Shown here: piece by piece, positions 14,982 through 22,928 of the stretch
Layout of the letters: each line of letters opens with the position of its first letter
How positions within the stretch are numbered: the stretch's first letter is position 1
Assembly: GCA_023399295.1 (NCBI GenBank)
Contig: JAEWQF010000029.1
Location: 1 to 25,457 of the forward strand
DNA length: 25,457 nucleotides
Direction of reading: 5' to 3'
Origin: Bacteroidota bacterium
Lineage (GTDB): Bacteria; Bacteroidota; Bacteroidia; Bacteroidales; Dysgonomonadaceae
Position numbers and translations under genes: made by a program
The notes under the pieces: model-generated
Seen by the model: the letters and a program-made list of their open reading frames with translations, nothing else
The model's database searches: none
What the model was told of the DNA's origin: nothing

Positions 14982-16115
14982 ATGACACAGGCCTCTTCCG
15001 CGACATTTACAGACTCCAAACCGCACTACCGCATCCTGGACGGGTTGCGCGGTGTGGCGGCCATCATGGTGATCTGGTACCACCTCTTCGAGGCGTTCGC
15101 CACCACTCCCTACGACCAGCAGTTCAACCACGGCTACCTGGCGGTGGACTTCTTCTTCATCCTCTCCGGCTTCGTGGTGGGTTATGCCTACGACGACCGC
15201 TGGGGGAAAAAGATGACGATGAAGGAGTTCTTCCGGCGGCGGCTGATACGCCTGCAGCCGATGGTGGTGATGGGCGCCCTGCTGGGGACACTCACCTTCC
15301 TCATCGCCGGCAGGGAGATGTGGGACGGCACAATTGCACCCCTTTCCATGGTGATGCTGGCACTGTTGCTGCACATGTTCCTAATCCCGGTGTTGCCGGG
15401 CGCGGGCGCCGAAGTGCGGGGCAACGGCGAGATGTTCCCGCTGAATGGCCCCAGCTGGTCGCTCTTCTTCGAGTACATCGGCAACATCCTCTACGCGCTC
15501 TTCCTGCGCCGCCTCTCCACGCGGGCGCTGAAAGTGCTTGTGGCACTCGCCGCTGTGGCACAAGCCACCTATGCCATCGGCAGCTTCTCCGGCTATGGAC
15601 ACCTGGGTGTGGGATGGACACTGGGGGGCACCAACCTTCCGGGCGGCTTCCTGCGACTGCTCTTCGCCTTCTCCGCGGGGCTGCTCATGTCGCGCATTTT
15701 CAAGCCGGTGCGCATCAGGGGTGCCTTCTGGATCAGCAGCCTGGCCATCGTCGTCCTGCTCTCCATGCCTTACATCGGCGACAGCGGCACCCACTGGATG
15801 AACGGCCTCTACGACGCCCTCTGCACCATTATCCTCTTCCCCATCCTGGTATGGCTGGGGGCTTCGGGGCTGACAACAGACAGGGCGACCACCCGCGCCT
15901 GCAAGTTCCTGGGTGATATCTCTTACCCGCTCTACATGGTGCACTACCCCTTCATGTACCTCTTCTACGCCTGGATATGGAGACATGAGCTCTCCTTCGC
16001 GCAGACCTGGCCGGTGGCTGTGGGTTTGCTCTTCGGCAACATCCTGCTGGCATGGCTCGTGCTGAAGCTCTACGACGAGCCGCTGCGCCGATACCTCTCC
16101 AAACGGTTCAAATAG
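14982..16115 (+). CDS. Acyltransferase family 3 integral membrane protein
   Basis: 377 aa from the ATG at 14982; an in-frame ATG at 14949 would add 11 residues. The frame stays open further upstream only because it runs antisense through the tRNA. The N-terminus has the family signature HYRILDGLRGVAAIMVIWYHLFE with the conserved His, then GYLAVDFFFILSGFVVGYAY and FFRRRLIRLQP. About ten membrane segments follow, then GDISYPLYMVHYPF near the end. These OafA/NodX-like proteins transfer acyl groups, often acetyl, to sugars of exported glycans, lipopolysaccharide or peptidoglycan. The target is unknown. It stands alone between tRNA-Val and the AT-rich island, and I see no operon partner. Confidence 0.88.
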   Translation: MTQASSATFTDSKPHYRILDGLRGVAAIMVIWYHLFEAFATTPYDQQFNHGYLAVDFFFILSGFVVGYAYDDRWGKKMTMKEFFRRRLIRLQPMVVMGALLGTLTFLIAGREMWDGTIAPLSMVMLALLLHMFLIPVLPGAGAEVRGNGEMFPLNGPSWSLFFEYIGNILYALFLRRLSTRALKVLVALAAVAQATYAIGSFSGYGHLGVGWTLGGTNLPGGFLRLLFAFSAGLLMSRIFKPVRIRGAFWISSLAIVVLLSMPYIGDSGTHWMNGLYDALCTIILFPILVWLGASGLTTDRATTRACKFLGDISYPLYMVHYPFMYLFYAWIWRHELSFAQTWPVAVGLLFGNILLAWLVLKLYDEPLRRYLSKRFK

Positions 16116-16262
16116 AAGAGCGGCACAATGTCAGACAACTTGTGTCATATGCATTCATGATTTCGAAGACAATGGTCGCCTAAGTGGCTTACCCAAAGCA
16201 GCGAAAAAATCTTCTAATTCATTCGTCCATAAACAAATGAACATGAATTTTACACAAATAAA

Positions 16263-16293
16263 TTTGCATCACTAAAACTATTGAGTAATTTTG
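16263..16293 (+). promoter_or_regulatory. Promoter of the AAA ATPase gene
   Basis: TTTG (16263-16266), 19-bp spacer, TAATTTTG (16286-16293). The -7 box lies in the first copy of a 22-bp tandem repeat; the second copy carries the same box at 16308-16315 without a correctly spaced -33. Confidence 0.6.
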
Positions 16294-16331
16294 CGAGTAG
16301 TATTGAGTAATTTTGCGAGTAGTATTGAGTA
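16279..16331 (+). repeat. 22-bp tandem repeat (2.4 copies) in a promoter
   Basis: Two identical 22-bp copies at 16279-16300 and 16301-16322 (beginning TATTGAGTAATTTTGCGAG) and a 9-bp partial third copy to 16331. It ends 12 bp before the ATPase ATG at 16344. Confidence 0.9.
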
Positions 16332-16343
16332 TAATTTTAGTTT

Positions 16344-17528
16344 ATGTTAGAGCGTTCCTATTTGAAATTGCTTCAGTCCAGGATTGAAGAGTCTCGTAAG
16401 TTCATACAAGTGATACTGGGCCCTCGGCAAGTTGGTAAGACAACGATGATCAATCAACTTCTTCCCCAACTGGCTATACCCAACATGAATGAATCGGCAG
16501 AAGCTATTTCTGCAACCAAATCGGCATGGTTGGTGCAAGTTTGGGAATCTGCACGCTTGCGGTTAAAAGCTTCGGGAGCAAAAGAGTTCTTGTTGGTAAT
16601 TGACGAGATTCAAAAGATTGACAACTGGAGTGAAATTGTGAAGCAACAATGGGATAAGGATACCCGTGAGAATGTCAATATAAAAGTGATTCTGCTTGGT
16701 TCTTCCCGTCTGTTGATTCAAAAAGGATTGACTGAGTCCCTGGCCGGTCGTTTTGAAATCTTATATATGGGTCATTGGTCTTATCCGGAGATGCAGGAAG
16801 CATTTGGATGGAGCATCGGACAATATGTTTACTTTGGCGGCTATCCCGGATCGGCAAGCTTGATCAGTGATGAAGAACGTTGGAAAAACTATGTGAAGGA
16901 TTCTCTTATTGAAACAAGTATATCCAAAGATATCCTCATGCTCACACGGGTTGACAAGCCAGCTCTACTGAAACGATTGTTTGAATTGGGCTGTTTGTAT
17001 TCCGGGCAGATTCTTTCCTATACAAAAATCATAGGACAGCTTCAAGATGCCGGAAATACGACAACTTTAGCGAACTATCTGAAACTTTTATCAGATTCCG
17101 GTTTGTTGGGAGGATTGGGAAAATATGCCGGAGATATCATTCGTAAACGAGGTTCAAGCCCGAAATTTCAAGTCTATAACAATGCTTTAATTAGTTCTCA
17201 GAGCAACGACACATATGAAAAGACACACATTCATCCGGAATTGTGGGGGCGACTTGTAGAATCGTCTGTTGGAACACATTTGATGAATCATTCCATCTCC
17301 GAAAGATATCAGCTCTATTACTGGCGAGAAGGAAATCAAGAAGTTGATTTTGTCTTGGAAAAAGGCAAGAAGGTAATCGGACTTGAAGTGAAAAGTGGGA
17401 TGAAAGCAGCAAATGCAGGAATGGCTCTCTTTTCAGAAAAGTTTCATCCCAATAAGATTTTGCTTGTTGGCACGGGCGGAATTCCTTATGAGGAGTTTTT
17501 GAAGATAAATCCAAAGGAGTTGTTTTAA
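16344..17528 (+). CDS. AAA ATPase with DUF4143 (archaeal-type ATPase-like)
   Basis: 394 aa. Walker A GPRQVGKTT (26-34), Walker B LLVIDEIQ (83-90, Asp87/Glu88), sensor-like LLGSSRL (about 116-122). The C-terminal DUF4143 domain ends with EVDFVLEKGKKVIGLEVKSG, which resembles a PD-(D/E)xK nuclease-like core (D...ExK). Members are abundant in Bacteroidetes and often found in accessory regions; their cellular role is not settled. The gene is clearly richer in A+T than its neighbours and is followed by transposase and restriction-modification remnants, suggesting horizontal origin. No partner gene is adjacent. Confidence 0.88.
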   Translation: MLERSYLKLLQSRIEESRKFIQVILGPRQVGKTTMINQLLPQLAIPNMNESAEAISATKSAWLVQVWESARLRLKASGAKEFLLVIDEIQKIDNWSEIVKQQWDKDTRENVNIKVILLGSSRLLIQKGLTESLAGRFEILYMGHWSYPEMQEAFGWSIGQYVYFGGYPGSASLISDEERWKNYVKDSLIETSISKDILMLTRVDKPALLKRLFELGCLYSGQILSYTKIIGQLQDAGNTTTLANYLKLLSDSGLLGGLGKYAGDIIRKRGSSPKFQVYNNALISSQSNDTYEKTHIHPELWGRLVESSVGTHLMNHSISERYQLYYWREGNQEVDFVLEKGKKVIGLEVKSGMKAANAGMALFSEKFHPNKILLVGTGGIPYEEFLKINPKELF

Positions 17529-17872
17529 CAAAAGAATATCAATGTCAAACGAGTTAGAATCGTATGCCCGTGCTGGCGATCTATCTCACTATTGATGCTT
17601 AGGGATGATCGACAATAATTGTTAGGATTCCTGATCATGAAACAGGGAAACATAATCAGCAACTCGAGCACCTGCAGCAGGGAGTAATTGCTGTTGCATT
17701 TGCTCTTGCTCCCGAAGGGGACCTTCTCCAACATGTTGAAACCTTTTAGCATATCCGTCAGGGTAAAAAGGGCACTGTTTGAATCATCTATCTTGAAAAA
17801 AGCTGATATCTGATCAAATCGAGTTACTTTTGTATATCGGCAAAGGGCTTTTAGCTTTTTTGGTTTTGATGC
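17525..17872 (-). pseudogene. Transposase remnant (N-terminal fragment)
   Basis: An open frame without a good start reads SKPKKLKALCRYTKVTRFDQ, then continues with FFKIDDSNSALFTLTDMLKG, MLEKVPFGSKSKCNSNYSLL, QVLELLIMFPCFMIRNPNNY. This resembles the N-terminal region of Bacteroidetes IS4-type transposases; the recognition is from memory of the family. Similarity seems to end near 17590, and the frame then runs into a stop against the 3' end of the ATPase gene. The catalytic DDE part is absent, so the element is dead. No terminal inverted repeats were found. Confidence 0.55.
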
Positions 17873-17978
17873 TTATATATACTAACAATCTGTGAATTAC
17901 AGAAGCCTCTATGCCGTTTTTATGCAATTATTTTTGAGATATTTTTACTTGCGAAACTTGAATTAAAATTTTGTCTAA

Positions 17979-18056
17979 CTTGGAACTGTCCAAGAAATAG
18001 GGAAGGCTACAAAAAGGGGTAGCTTACATGCTGTCACGAACGCGCCCGGGAGGCTT
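17979..18056. other. GC-rich block with hairpin inside AT-rich remnant region
   Basis: A perfect 6-bp inverted repeat CTTGGA-ACTG-TCCAAG (17979-17994) is followed by a GC-rich segment around 18030-18056 (containing ACGCGCCCGGGAGGC) within otherwise AT-rich DNA. It may be an old element end. No gene is supported in 17873-18110. Confidence 0.3.
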
Positions 18057-18110
18057 ATTATTAGAACAAAAATACAGAGGATATTTCCCTTTATTTCCCA
18101 CTGTCTTTCT

Positions 18111-18386
18111 CTAATCTCCTTCAATAACAGCAAAATCTTCATCCGTAAGACCGTAAAGCTGATACACCAATTGGTCAATTTCATTTTCCAATTCGAAAGT
18201 GTCTGCTTGTGGATTTTCCTGTTTGGCATCAAGGATTTGATTGACAAGATTAATAACAGGTTGCCGATGGATATTAATTGAAAGTATCGGTATCATTTCA
18301 AGCCCGCTTACAGTAATATGATTTGTGAAGCTAAAATAACTGACAATTGAAACAGTATTATTTTTTTCAAATTGATTACATATCAT
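18111..18386 (-). pseudogene. 3' fragment of an Eco57I-like restriction-modification gene
   Basis: 91 codons ending LVNQILDAKQENPQADT, ELENEIDQLVYQLYGLTDED, FAVIEGD. This is the characteristic C-terminal tail of Eco57I/TaqI-like type IIG enzymes and related adenine methylases (ILaaKk.nP.aDTs.LE.eIDqLVY.LYgLTeeE). The preceding part (SGLEMIPILSINIHRQP) fits the end of the specificity domain. An in-frame stop lies 12 bp upstream of the first ATG, and the methylase and nuclease domains are missing, so this is a decayed 3' remnant. A small expressed protein cannot be excluded. Confidence 0.6.
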
Positions 18387-18505
18387 TGAAGCAATAAAAG
18401 CATATTATGTTGATATAGGGCTGATTAATTAATATTGATAATTCTTTCGGATAGAAATAATATTTTTTCAGTGATACAGATGTGTTCCAAATATATAAAA
18501 ATAGA

Positions 18506-18542
18506 AAAGCCTAACAGTTTATAAATAAACTTATTAGGCTTT
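18506..18542 (-). terminator. Terminator of tRNA-Asp
   Basis: AAAGCCTAA (18506-18514) pairs with TTAGGCTTT (18534-18542), and inside it GTTTAT (18517-18522) with ATAAAC (18525-18530). It starts 8 bp after the tRNA 3' end. On the minus strand the stem is followed by a T-rich stretch. The interval 18387-18505 has no visible feature. Confidence 0.7.
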
Positions 18543-18549
18543 ATCTCTG

Positions 18550-18623
18550 CGGTATGGACGGGACTCGAACCCGCGACCCCCTGCGTGACAGGCAGGTATT
18601 CTAACCAACTGAACTACCACACC
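18550..18623 (-). tRNA. tRNA-Asp (anticodon GTC)
   Basis: Cloverleaf on the minus strand: acceptor GGTGTGG/CCATACC, anticodon stem CCTGC/GCAGG with loop CTGTCAC (anticodon GTC), T arm GCGGG/CCCGT with loop TTCGAGT, discriminator G. It is 74 nt and CCA is not encoded. A promoter lies upstream at 18652-18681. Confidence 0.95.
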
Positions 18624-18651
18624 GTTTGCAAATCGTTTCCGATAGCGAGTG

Positions 18652-18681
18652 CAAAGGTAAGCATATTTTTGAAATTGCAAA
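18652..18681 (-). promoter_or_regulatory. Promoter of tRNA-Asp
   Basis: On the minus strand: TTTG (18681-18678), 18-bp spacer, TACCTTTG (18659-18652), about 28 bp before the tRNA 5' end. Confidence 0.6.
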
Positions 18682-18840
18682 ACATTTGACTCCGTTTTTT
18701 GAAAATATTTCAGCCATTTATGCCCTGTTACAGTTGCCTTCATCGGTGCTGCGGCTCTCACTCACCGGCTTACACGCTTCTTGAGCTTACACTCCTTCAG
18801 GAGCATTCCGTTTCATGAGCGTCCCTCCTTGTATGAGTGT

Positions 18841-18864
18841 CCCCGGGAAGAGGTATCCCCGGGG
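18841..18864 (-). terminator. GC-rich hairpin after the S9 peptidase gene
   Basis: CCCCGGG (18841-18847) pairs with CCCGGGG (18858-18864), 30 bp beyond the peptidase stop. There is no T-run, so it is a weak terminator candidate. The rest of 18624-18893 shows only the tRNA-Asp promoter. Confidence 0.35.
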
Positions 18865-18893
18865 GAGATCTCTATTCGAAAACGCTGTTATAC

Positions 18894-20999
18894 TTACTTC
18901 AACCACTGGTCGAACCAGCGGAAGAACTCGCGTTGGAACAACACTCCGTTCTGCGGACGGGCGATCCAGTGGTTCTCATCGGGGAAGATCAGCATCCGCG
19001 AGGGGATGTCGCGCAGCTGTGCGGCGTTGAACGCCATCATCCCCTGCGAGGCCAGGATGCGGTAGTCCAGCTCACCGTGGGTGATCATGATGGGGGTGTC
19101 CCATTTTTCGACGAAGCGGTGCGGCGAGTGCTCGTAGGTGCGCTGTGCCGTGGCATTCCCCTTGTCCCAGTAAGGACCGCCCATGTCCCAGTTGGCGAAC
19201 CACATCTCCTCGGTCTCGAGGTATTGTGCCTCCAGGTTGAAGATGCCGGCGTGTGAGAGAAACGCCTTAAAGCGACCCTCGTGGTGCCCCGCGAGCCAGT
19301 AGACCGAGAAACCGCCATAGCTGGCGCCGGTGCACCCGAGGCGGTCGGCATCGACAAAGGGCTCCTGTGCGACCGCATCGATGGCTGATAGGTAGTCTTT
19401 CATGTTCTGCCCGCCATAGTCGCCGCTGATCTGCTCCAGCCACTCCTGGCCGAAGCCGGGCAGTCCGCGCCGGTTGGGTGCCACCACGATGTAGCCGTTG
19501 GCGGCCATCATCTGCAGGTTCCAGCGGTAGGACCAGAACTGGCTCACCATGCTCTGTGGTCCCCCCTGGCAATAGAGCAGTGCCGGGTATTGCTTCGCCG
19601 GGTCGAAGTCGGGCGGGTAGACCACCCAGGTGAGCATCTGCTTGCCGTCGCTGGTCTCAATCCAGCGCTCCTCCACCGCACCCATTGTGAGGTTGGCCAG
19701 CAGCGCGCTGTTCTCCTGCGACAGGTTGGTGGCTTCTCCCGTAGTGAGATCAACCGAATAGATTTCGGTGGGCTGTGAGAGCGACTGGCGACCGGCAATC
19801 AGCATGCCATCGCCGGGCGTCACCGACACATAGTCGTGCATCCCTTTTGTGATGGGGGTGATTGTCCTGGTGGCGATGTCGGCCGCATAGAGTTGTGTGG
19901 TGCCATTAACCGGTGATACGATGTAGATTGTCTTGTTGTCGCTCTCCCAGGCGAAGGCGTCGGTGTTGTAGTCGAACGACTCGGTCACGTAGGTTTTCTT
20001 GCCGGTGGCGAGCTCCATCACAAAGAGCCTGTTCTTGTCGGACTCGTAGCCGTCGCGCTCCATGCTCTGCCAGGCGAGGTAACGGCCATCGGGCGAGAAC
20101 TGCGGATTGACGTCGTAGCCCATCATCCCCTCGGTCATGTTACGGGTCTGACCGCTCTTCAGGTCGTAGAAGTAGATATCGGAGTTGGTGGATTCGGCAT
20201 ATTCACGTCCGGTTTTCTTGCGGGAGGTGTAGGCGATGGTGGCACCGTCGGGGCTCCAGGCGAGCTGCTCGATACCGCCGAAGGGAGCCAGCGGTGCCTC
20301 GTAGGGATCGCCCTCCAGCAGATCGACGATGTTGTTCAACCGATGGCCTTCCATATCGGCCACGAAGGGATGCGGCACGCTTTCCACCCAGTGGTCCCAG
20401 TGCTTGTACATCAGGTTGTCGACCACGCGACCGGTAGCTCCCGGCAGGTCCTCGTACTGTTCTCCCGGTTTCTTGCCGTGCTGCACGCTACGGATGAAAA
20501 GCACCTTCTTCCCGTCGGGTGAGATCACAAATCCCTCGATGGGCTCCTTCTGATTGGATATCTGTGTCATCCCTCCCCCGTCGGGGTTGATGGTCCATAT
20601 CTGCGAGGTGCCGGTCTCGTTGCTCAGAAAGGCAATCTTGCGCCCCCCGTCGATCCACTGGGCATTTGATTCCTGCGTGTTGGTGATGGTAAGTTGTTTC
20701 TTGCCCGTGCCATCGCTGTTCATGATGAAGAGCTCGTTGTTTGTCTTGTTCTCCGTGATGCTGACGTAGGTGACCTGGTAGAGGATCTGCTTGCCGTCGG
20801 GTGAGACCGAGACGCTGCCCACACGACCGAAACTGTGGAGCACCTCTGCCGTCATCCGCCCCTGTGCAATGGAAGGATTGGCCTTGCCAATGATCTCGCT
20901 CAGCTCCTGGCCGGACTTGGCTGCCGGCTCCTTTGTATCATTGCAGGAGAGCATGCTCCCACCAATTGCGATTGCCATAAGTACTGTTTTGAATTTCAT
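18894..20999 (-). CDS. S9 family serine peptidase (DPP5-like), lipoprotein
   Basis: 701 aa. Lipoprotein-type signal (MKFKTVLMAIAIGGSMLSC, Cys19), then a beta-propeller of WD40/PD40-like repeats (SPDGKQILYQV, SPDGKKVLFIR, SPDGATIAYTS, SPDGRYLAWQS; about 50-440), then an alpha/beta-hydrolase catalytic domain with Ser560 in GASYGGF, Asp645 in HGELDYR and His677 in DENHWIARP. This is the prolyl-oligopeptidase S9 layout, and the closest general type is dipeptidyl-peptidase 5 / acylaminoacyl-peptidase of Bacteroidetes, which removes dipeptides from oligopeptides in the periplasm. The length is normal. It lies downstream of the LolD-like gene on the same strand, separated by 276 bp of repeat-rich DNA, so it probably has its own promoter, though none matching consensus was found. 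Confidence 0.9.
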   Translation of the reverse strand: MKFKTVLMAIAIGGSMLSCNDTKEPAAKSGQELSEIIGKANPSIAQGRMTAEVLHSFGRVGSVSVSPDGKQILYQVTYVSITENKTNNELFIMNSDGTGKKQLTITNTQESNAQWIDGGRKIAFLSNETGTSQIWTINPDGGGMTQISNQKEPIEGFVISPDGKKVLFIRSVQHGKKPGEQYEDLPGATGRVVDNLMYKHWDHWVESVPHPFVADMEGHRLNNIVDLLEGDPYEAPLAPFGGIEQLAWSPDGATIAYTSRKKTGREYAESTNSDIYFYDLKSGQTRNMTEGMMGYDVNPQFSPDGRYLAWQSMERDGYESDKNRLFVMELATGKKTYVTESFDYNTDAFAWESDNKTIYIVSPVNGTTQLYAADIATRTITPITKGMHDYVSVTPGDGMLIAGRQSLSQPTEIYSVDLTTGEATNLSQENSALLANLTMGAVEERWIETSDGKQMLTWVVYPPDFDPAKQYPALLYCQGGPQSMVSQFWSYRWNLQMMAANGYIVVAPNRRGLPGFGQEWLEQISGDYGGQNMKDYLSAIDAVAQEPFVDADRLGCTGASYGGFSVYWLAGHHEGRFKAFLSHAGIFNLEAQYLETEEMWFANWDMGGPYWDKGNATAQRTYEHSPHRFVEKWDTPIMITHGELDYRILASQGMMAFNAAQLRDIPSRMLIFPDENHWIARPQNGVLFQREFFRWFDQWLK

Positions 21000-21002
21000 A
21001 AC

Positions 21003-21146
21003 TCTTACGTTTGTAAGTTAGTATGTTGGTAAGTTTATAAGTTCCTAGTTTGAGGTTTGAGGTTCCTGGTTTGAGGTTCGATGTTCTTGGTTCGATGTTC
21101 TTGGTTCGATGTTGTTAATTCGCTGTTCTTGGTTTGAGGTTCAAAA
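21003..21146. repeat. Degenerate tandem repeats upstream of the S9 gene
   Basis: From about 21003 to 21040 variants of GTAAGTTA; from 21045 to 21146 variants of GGTTTGAGGTTC and GGTTCGATGTTCTT repeated several times with a period of about 7-15 bp. A chance frame on the minus strand through it has a repetitive translation and is not a gene. Confidence 0.75.
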
Positions 21147-21242
21147 CCGTTCGCTGCATGTGTGCGGATATAGTTCCAAGACCTCAGCTTGTTGTCGGGT
21201 CGATAAGAAGATGCAGTCGCTGTGAAATATATTCGCACAGCC

Positions 21243-21270
21243 AAAAGCTAAAAGCTAAAAGCTGACAGCT
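21243..21270. repeat. AAAAGCT tandem repeat next to the LolD stop codon
   Basis: Three perfect 7-bp AAAAGCT copies (21243-21263) plus a diverged copy (GACAGCT) to 21270, 5 bp from the stop codon of the ABC ATPase gene. Confidence 0.8.
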
Positions 21271-21275
21271 AACCT

Positions 21276-21929
21276 CTATTTCTCGATCATCCCATCCCTC
21301 ATGTGAATGGTACGGTCGGTGATCGATGCCAGCTGCTCATCGTGCGTCACAATCACGAAAGTCTGGTTCAGCTTGTCGCGCAGCTCGAAAAAGAGCTGGT
21401 GCAGCTCCGCCTTGTTGTCGCTGTCGAGGCTGCCGGAGGGCTCGTCGGCAAACACCACCAGCGGGTCGTTGATCAGGGCGCGTGCTACCGCCACCCGCTG
21501 CTTCTCACCACCCGACAGCTCGGCCGGTTTGTGTTCCTCACGCTCAGTAAGACCCATCATTGCCAGCAGTTCTCGGGCGCGCGCCTCCGCCTTGGCGTGT
21601 TTCACGTTGCCAATCAGTGCGGGGATCATTACATTCTCCAGCGCCGTGAACTCGGGCAGGAGCTGGTGGAACTGGAAGACGAAGCCGATATTTTTGTTGC
21701 GGAAGTCGGAGAGGCGCTGCTCGTTGAGCTGGCTCAGATCGTGCCCGTCGATCAGAATGCGACCGGCGTCGGCCTTCTCAAGGGTGCCCATGATCATGAG
21801 CAGTGTTGTCTTTCCGGCACCACTGGGGCCAACAATCGAGACGATTTCACCCCGTTGTACCTCCAGGTCGAGTCCCTTCAGTACCTGAAGCGACCCAAAA
21901 CTTTTTGTGATTTTTTCCGCTTTTATCAT
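21276..21929 (-). CDS. lolD: LolD-like ABC transporter ATP-binding protein
   Basis: 217 aa from the ATG at 21929 (MIKAEKITKSFG); the frame stays open 38 codons further but that part does not look like protein. Walker A GPSGAGKTT (34-42), signature LSGGEKQR (138-145), Walker B LVVFADEP (157-164), H-loop VTHDEQ (194-199). The FQFHQLLPEFTALENVMIP segment is characteristic of the LolD/MacB group. LolD powers the release of lipoproteins from the inner membrane for transfer to the outer membrane with LolC/E partners, which are not in this window. The gene symbol is the best family fit; other MacB-like exporters remain possible. Confidence 0.85.
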   Translation of the reverse strand: MIKAEKITKSFGSLQVLKGLDLEVQRGEIVSIVGPSGAGKTTLLMIMGTLEKADAGRILIDGHDLSQLNEQRLSDFRNKNIGFVFQFHQLLPEFTALENVMIPALIGNVKHAKAEARARELLAMMGLTEREEHKPAELSGGEKQRVAVARALINDPLVVFADEPSGSLDSDNKAELHQLFFELRDKLNQTFVIVTHDEQLASITDRTIHMRDGMIEK

Positions 21930-22135
21930 CTGTACTACAATGTGTCTGTTTCCCGATCCAACGAACTGGATGATCCTCCCGTCCCCTATCGGGTCTCCAT
22001 TTTCTATCATTACCTGCAGAGCACCATGCAAATCAATTGCCATTCTTCTTCTGAAATGAAGGTTGATCTCCGCTGGAACAATGTGCGAAGATAAGAAAAA
22101 AGCTTCACATTTTACGCAATATTAACCAGATCGCG

Positions 22136-22167
22136 TTGGCAGTTAGACCTCCCTGCCGTTATATTTG
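22136..22167 (+). promoter_or_regulatory. Promoter of pdxH
   Basis: TTG (22136-22138), 21-bp spacer, TATATTTG (22160-22167), about 110 bp upstream of the chosen pdxH start. Its presence inside the longer open frame argues against a start at 22136. Confidence 0.55.
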
Positions 22168-22279
22168 CGGAATGCAGGAGATGCGCCACAATTGTCATCG
22201 ACCTTTTGTGAACGTGGTAGTTGATCGGCAAAACAATAGATCCTCCACTGGCTTGTATCATCAAACGAACAGACGATAT

Positions 22280-22918
22280 ATGAAAGAGTTACACAGCATG
22301 CGCCGTGAGTACGACAGCGGCACCCTGCGGGAGCAGGAGATGGCGGCAGACCCGATGGTGATGTTCGCCAGGTGGTTGGAAGAGGCAATAGCCGGGGGAA
22401 TTGATGAACCCAACGCGATGACGCTCGCCACTGCCACCCCCGGGGGGAGACCGTCGGCACGGGTGGTGCTGCTCAAGGAGATGAGAGCCGATGGCTTCGC
22501 TTTCTTCACAAACTACCTGAGTCGCAAGGGGGAGGAGTTGCGTGCCAATCCGCAAGCTGCGCTGGTGTTCGACTGGCACGTGATGGCACGACAGGTACGC
22601 ATTGAGGGAGTGGTGGAACAGCTACCGCCCGAAGAGTCGGATGCCTACTATCTCTCACGACCGGAAAACGCACGCATTGGTGCCTGGTCGTCGCCCCAGA
22701 GCAACATCGTGCACGGGCGTGCCGAGCTGGATGCACTGCAGCGGGAGGTTGAGCGGCGGTTCGAACAGGAAGCACTCCCCCGTCCCGCTCACTGGGGTGG
22801 ATACCTGGTGCGTCCTGAGCGGATTGAGTTCTGGCATGGCCGTCCCGACCGGATGCACGACCGGCTGGTGTATGTATCAGGAGTTGGTGGCTGGAGCCTG
22901 CAACGGCTCGCACCTTGA
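22280..22918 (+). CDS. pdxH: Pyridoxamine 5'-phosphate oxidase
   Basis: 212 aa from the ATG at 22280 (MKELHSMRREYDSG), the usual length. It is an FMN-dependent oxidase that converts pyridoxine- or pyridoxamine-5'-phosphate to pyridoxal 5'-phosphate in the cytosol. Visible family motifs: MRREYDSGTLRE at the N-terminus, AMTLATATPGGRPSARVVLLKE (FMN site), GFAFFTNYLSRKGEEL, SRPENARIGAWSSPQS, and the C-terminal RPERIEFWHGRPDRMHDRLVY that contacts the substrate phosphate. The gene is divergent from the LolD-like gene, and its end is only 10 bp from the convergent tsaB. Confidence 0.95.
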   Translation: MKELHSMRREYDSGTLREQEMAADPMVMFARWLEEAIAGGIDEPNAMTLATATPGGRPSARVVLLKEMRADGFAFFTNYLSRKGEELRANPQAALVFDWHVMARQVRIEGVVEQLPPEESDAYYLSRPENARIGAWSSPQSNIVHGRAELDALQREVERRFEQEALPRPAHWGGYLVRPERIEFWHGRPDRMHDRLVYVSGVGGWSLQRLAP

Positions 22919-22928
22919 GCACTCTTTA

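Noticed and set aside
16116..16343. tRNA-Asp 3'-end duplication (att site) for the island
   Set aside because: No copy of the tRNA-Asp T arm or acceptor sequence was found in the left boundary region; the T-arm similarity to tRNA-Val is only the universal TTCGA motif.
17975..18247. 90-codon minus-strand frame overlapping the restriction-modification tail
   Set aside because: It is out of frame with the recognisable Eco57I-type C-terminus and has no recognisable domain.
21035..21244. 69-codon minus-strand frame in the repeat region
   Set aside because: The translation (EPQTRNLKPQTRNL) simply mirrors the tandem repeat.
21930..22043. 38-codon N-terminal extension of the LolD-like protein
   Set aside because: ABC ATPases of this group start at MIKAEKITKSFG; the extension would add an unrelated segment and exceed the usual length.
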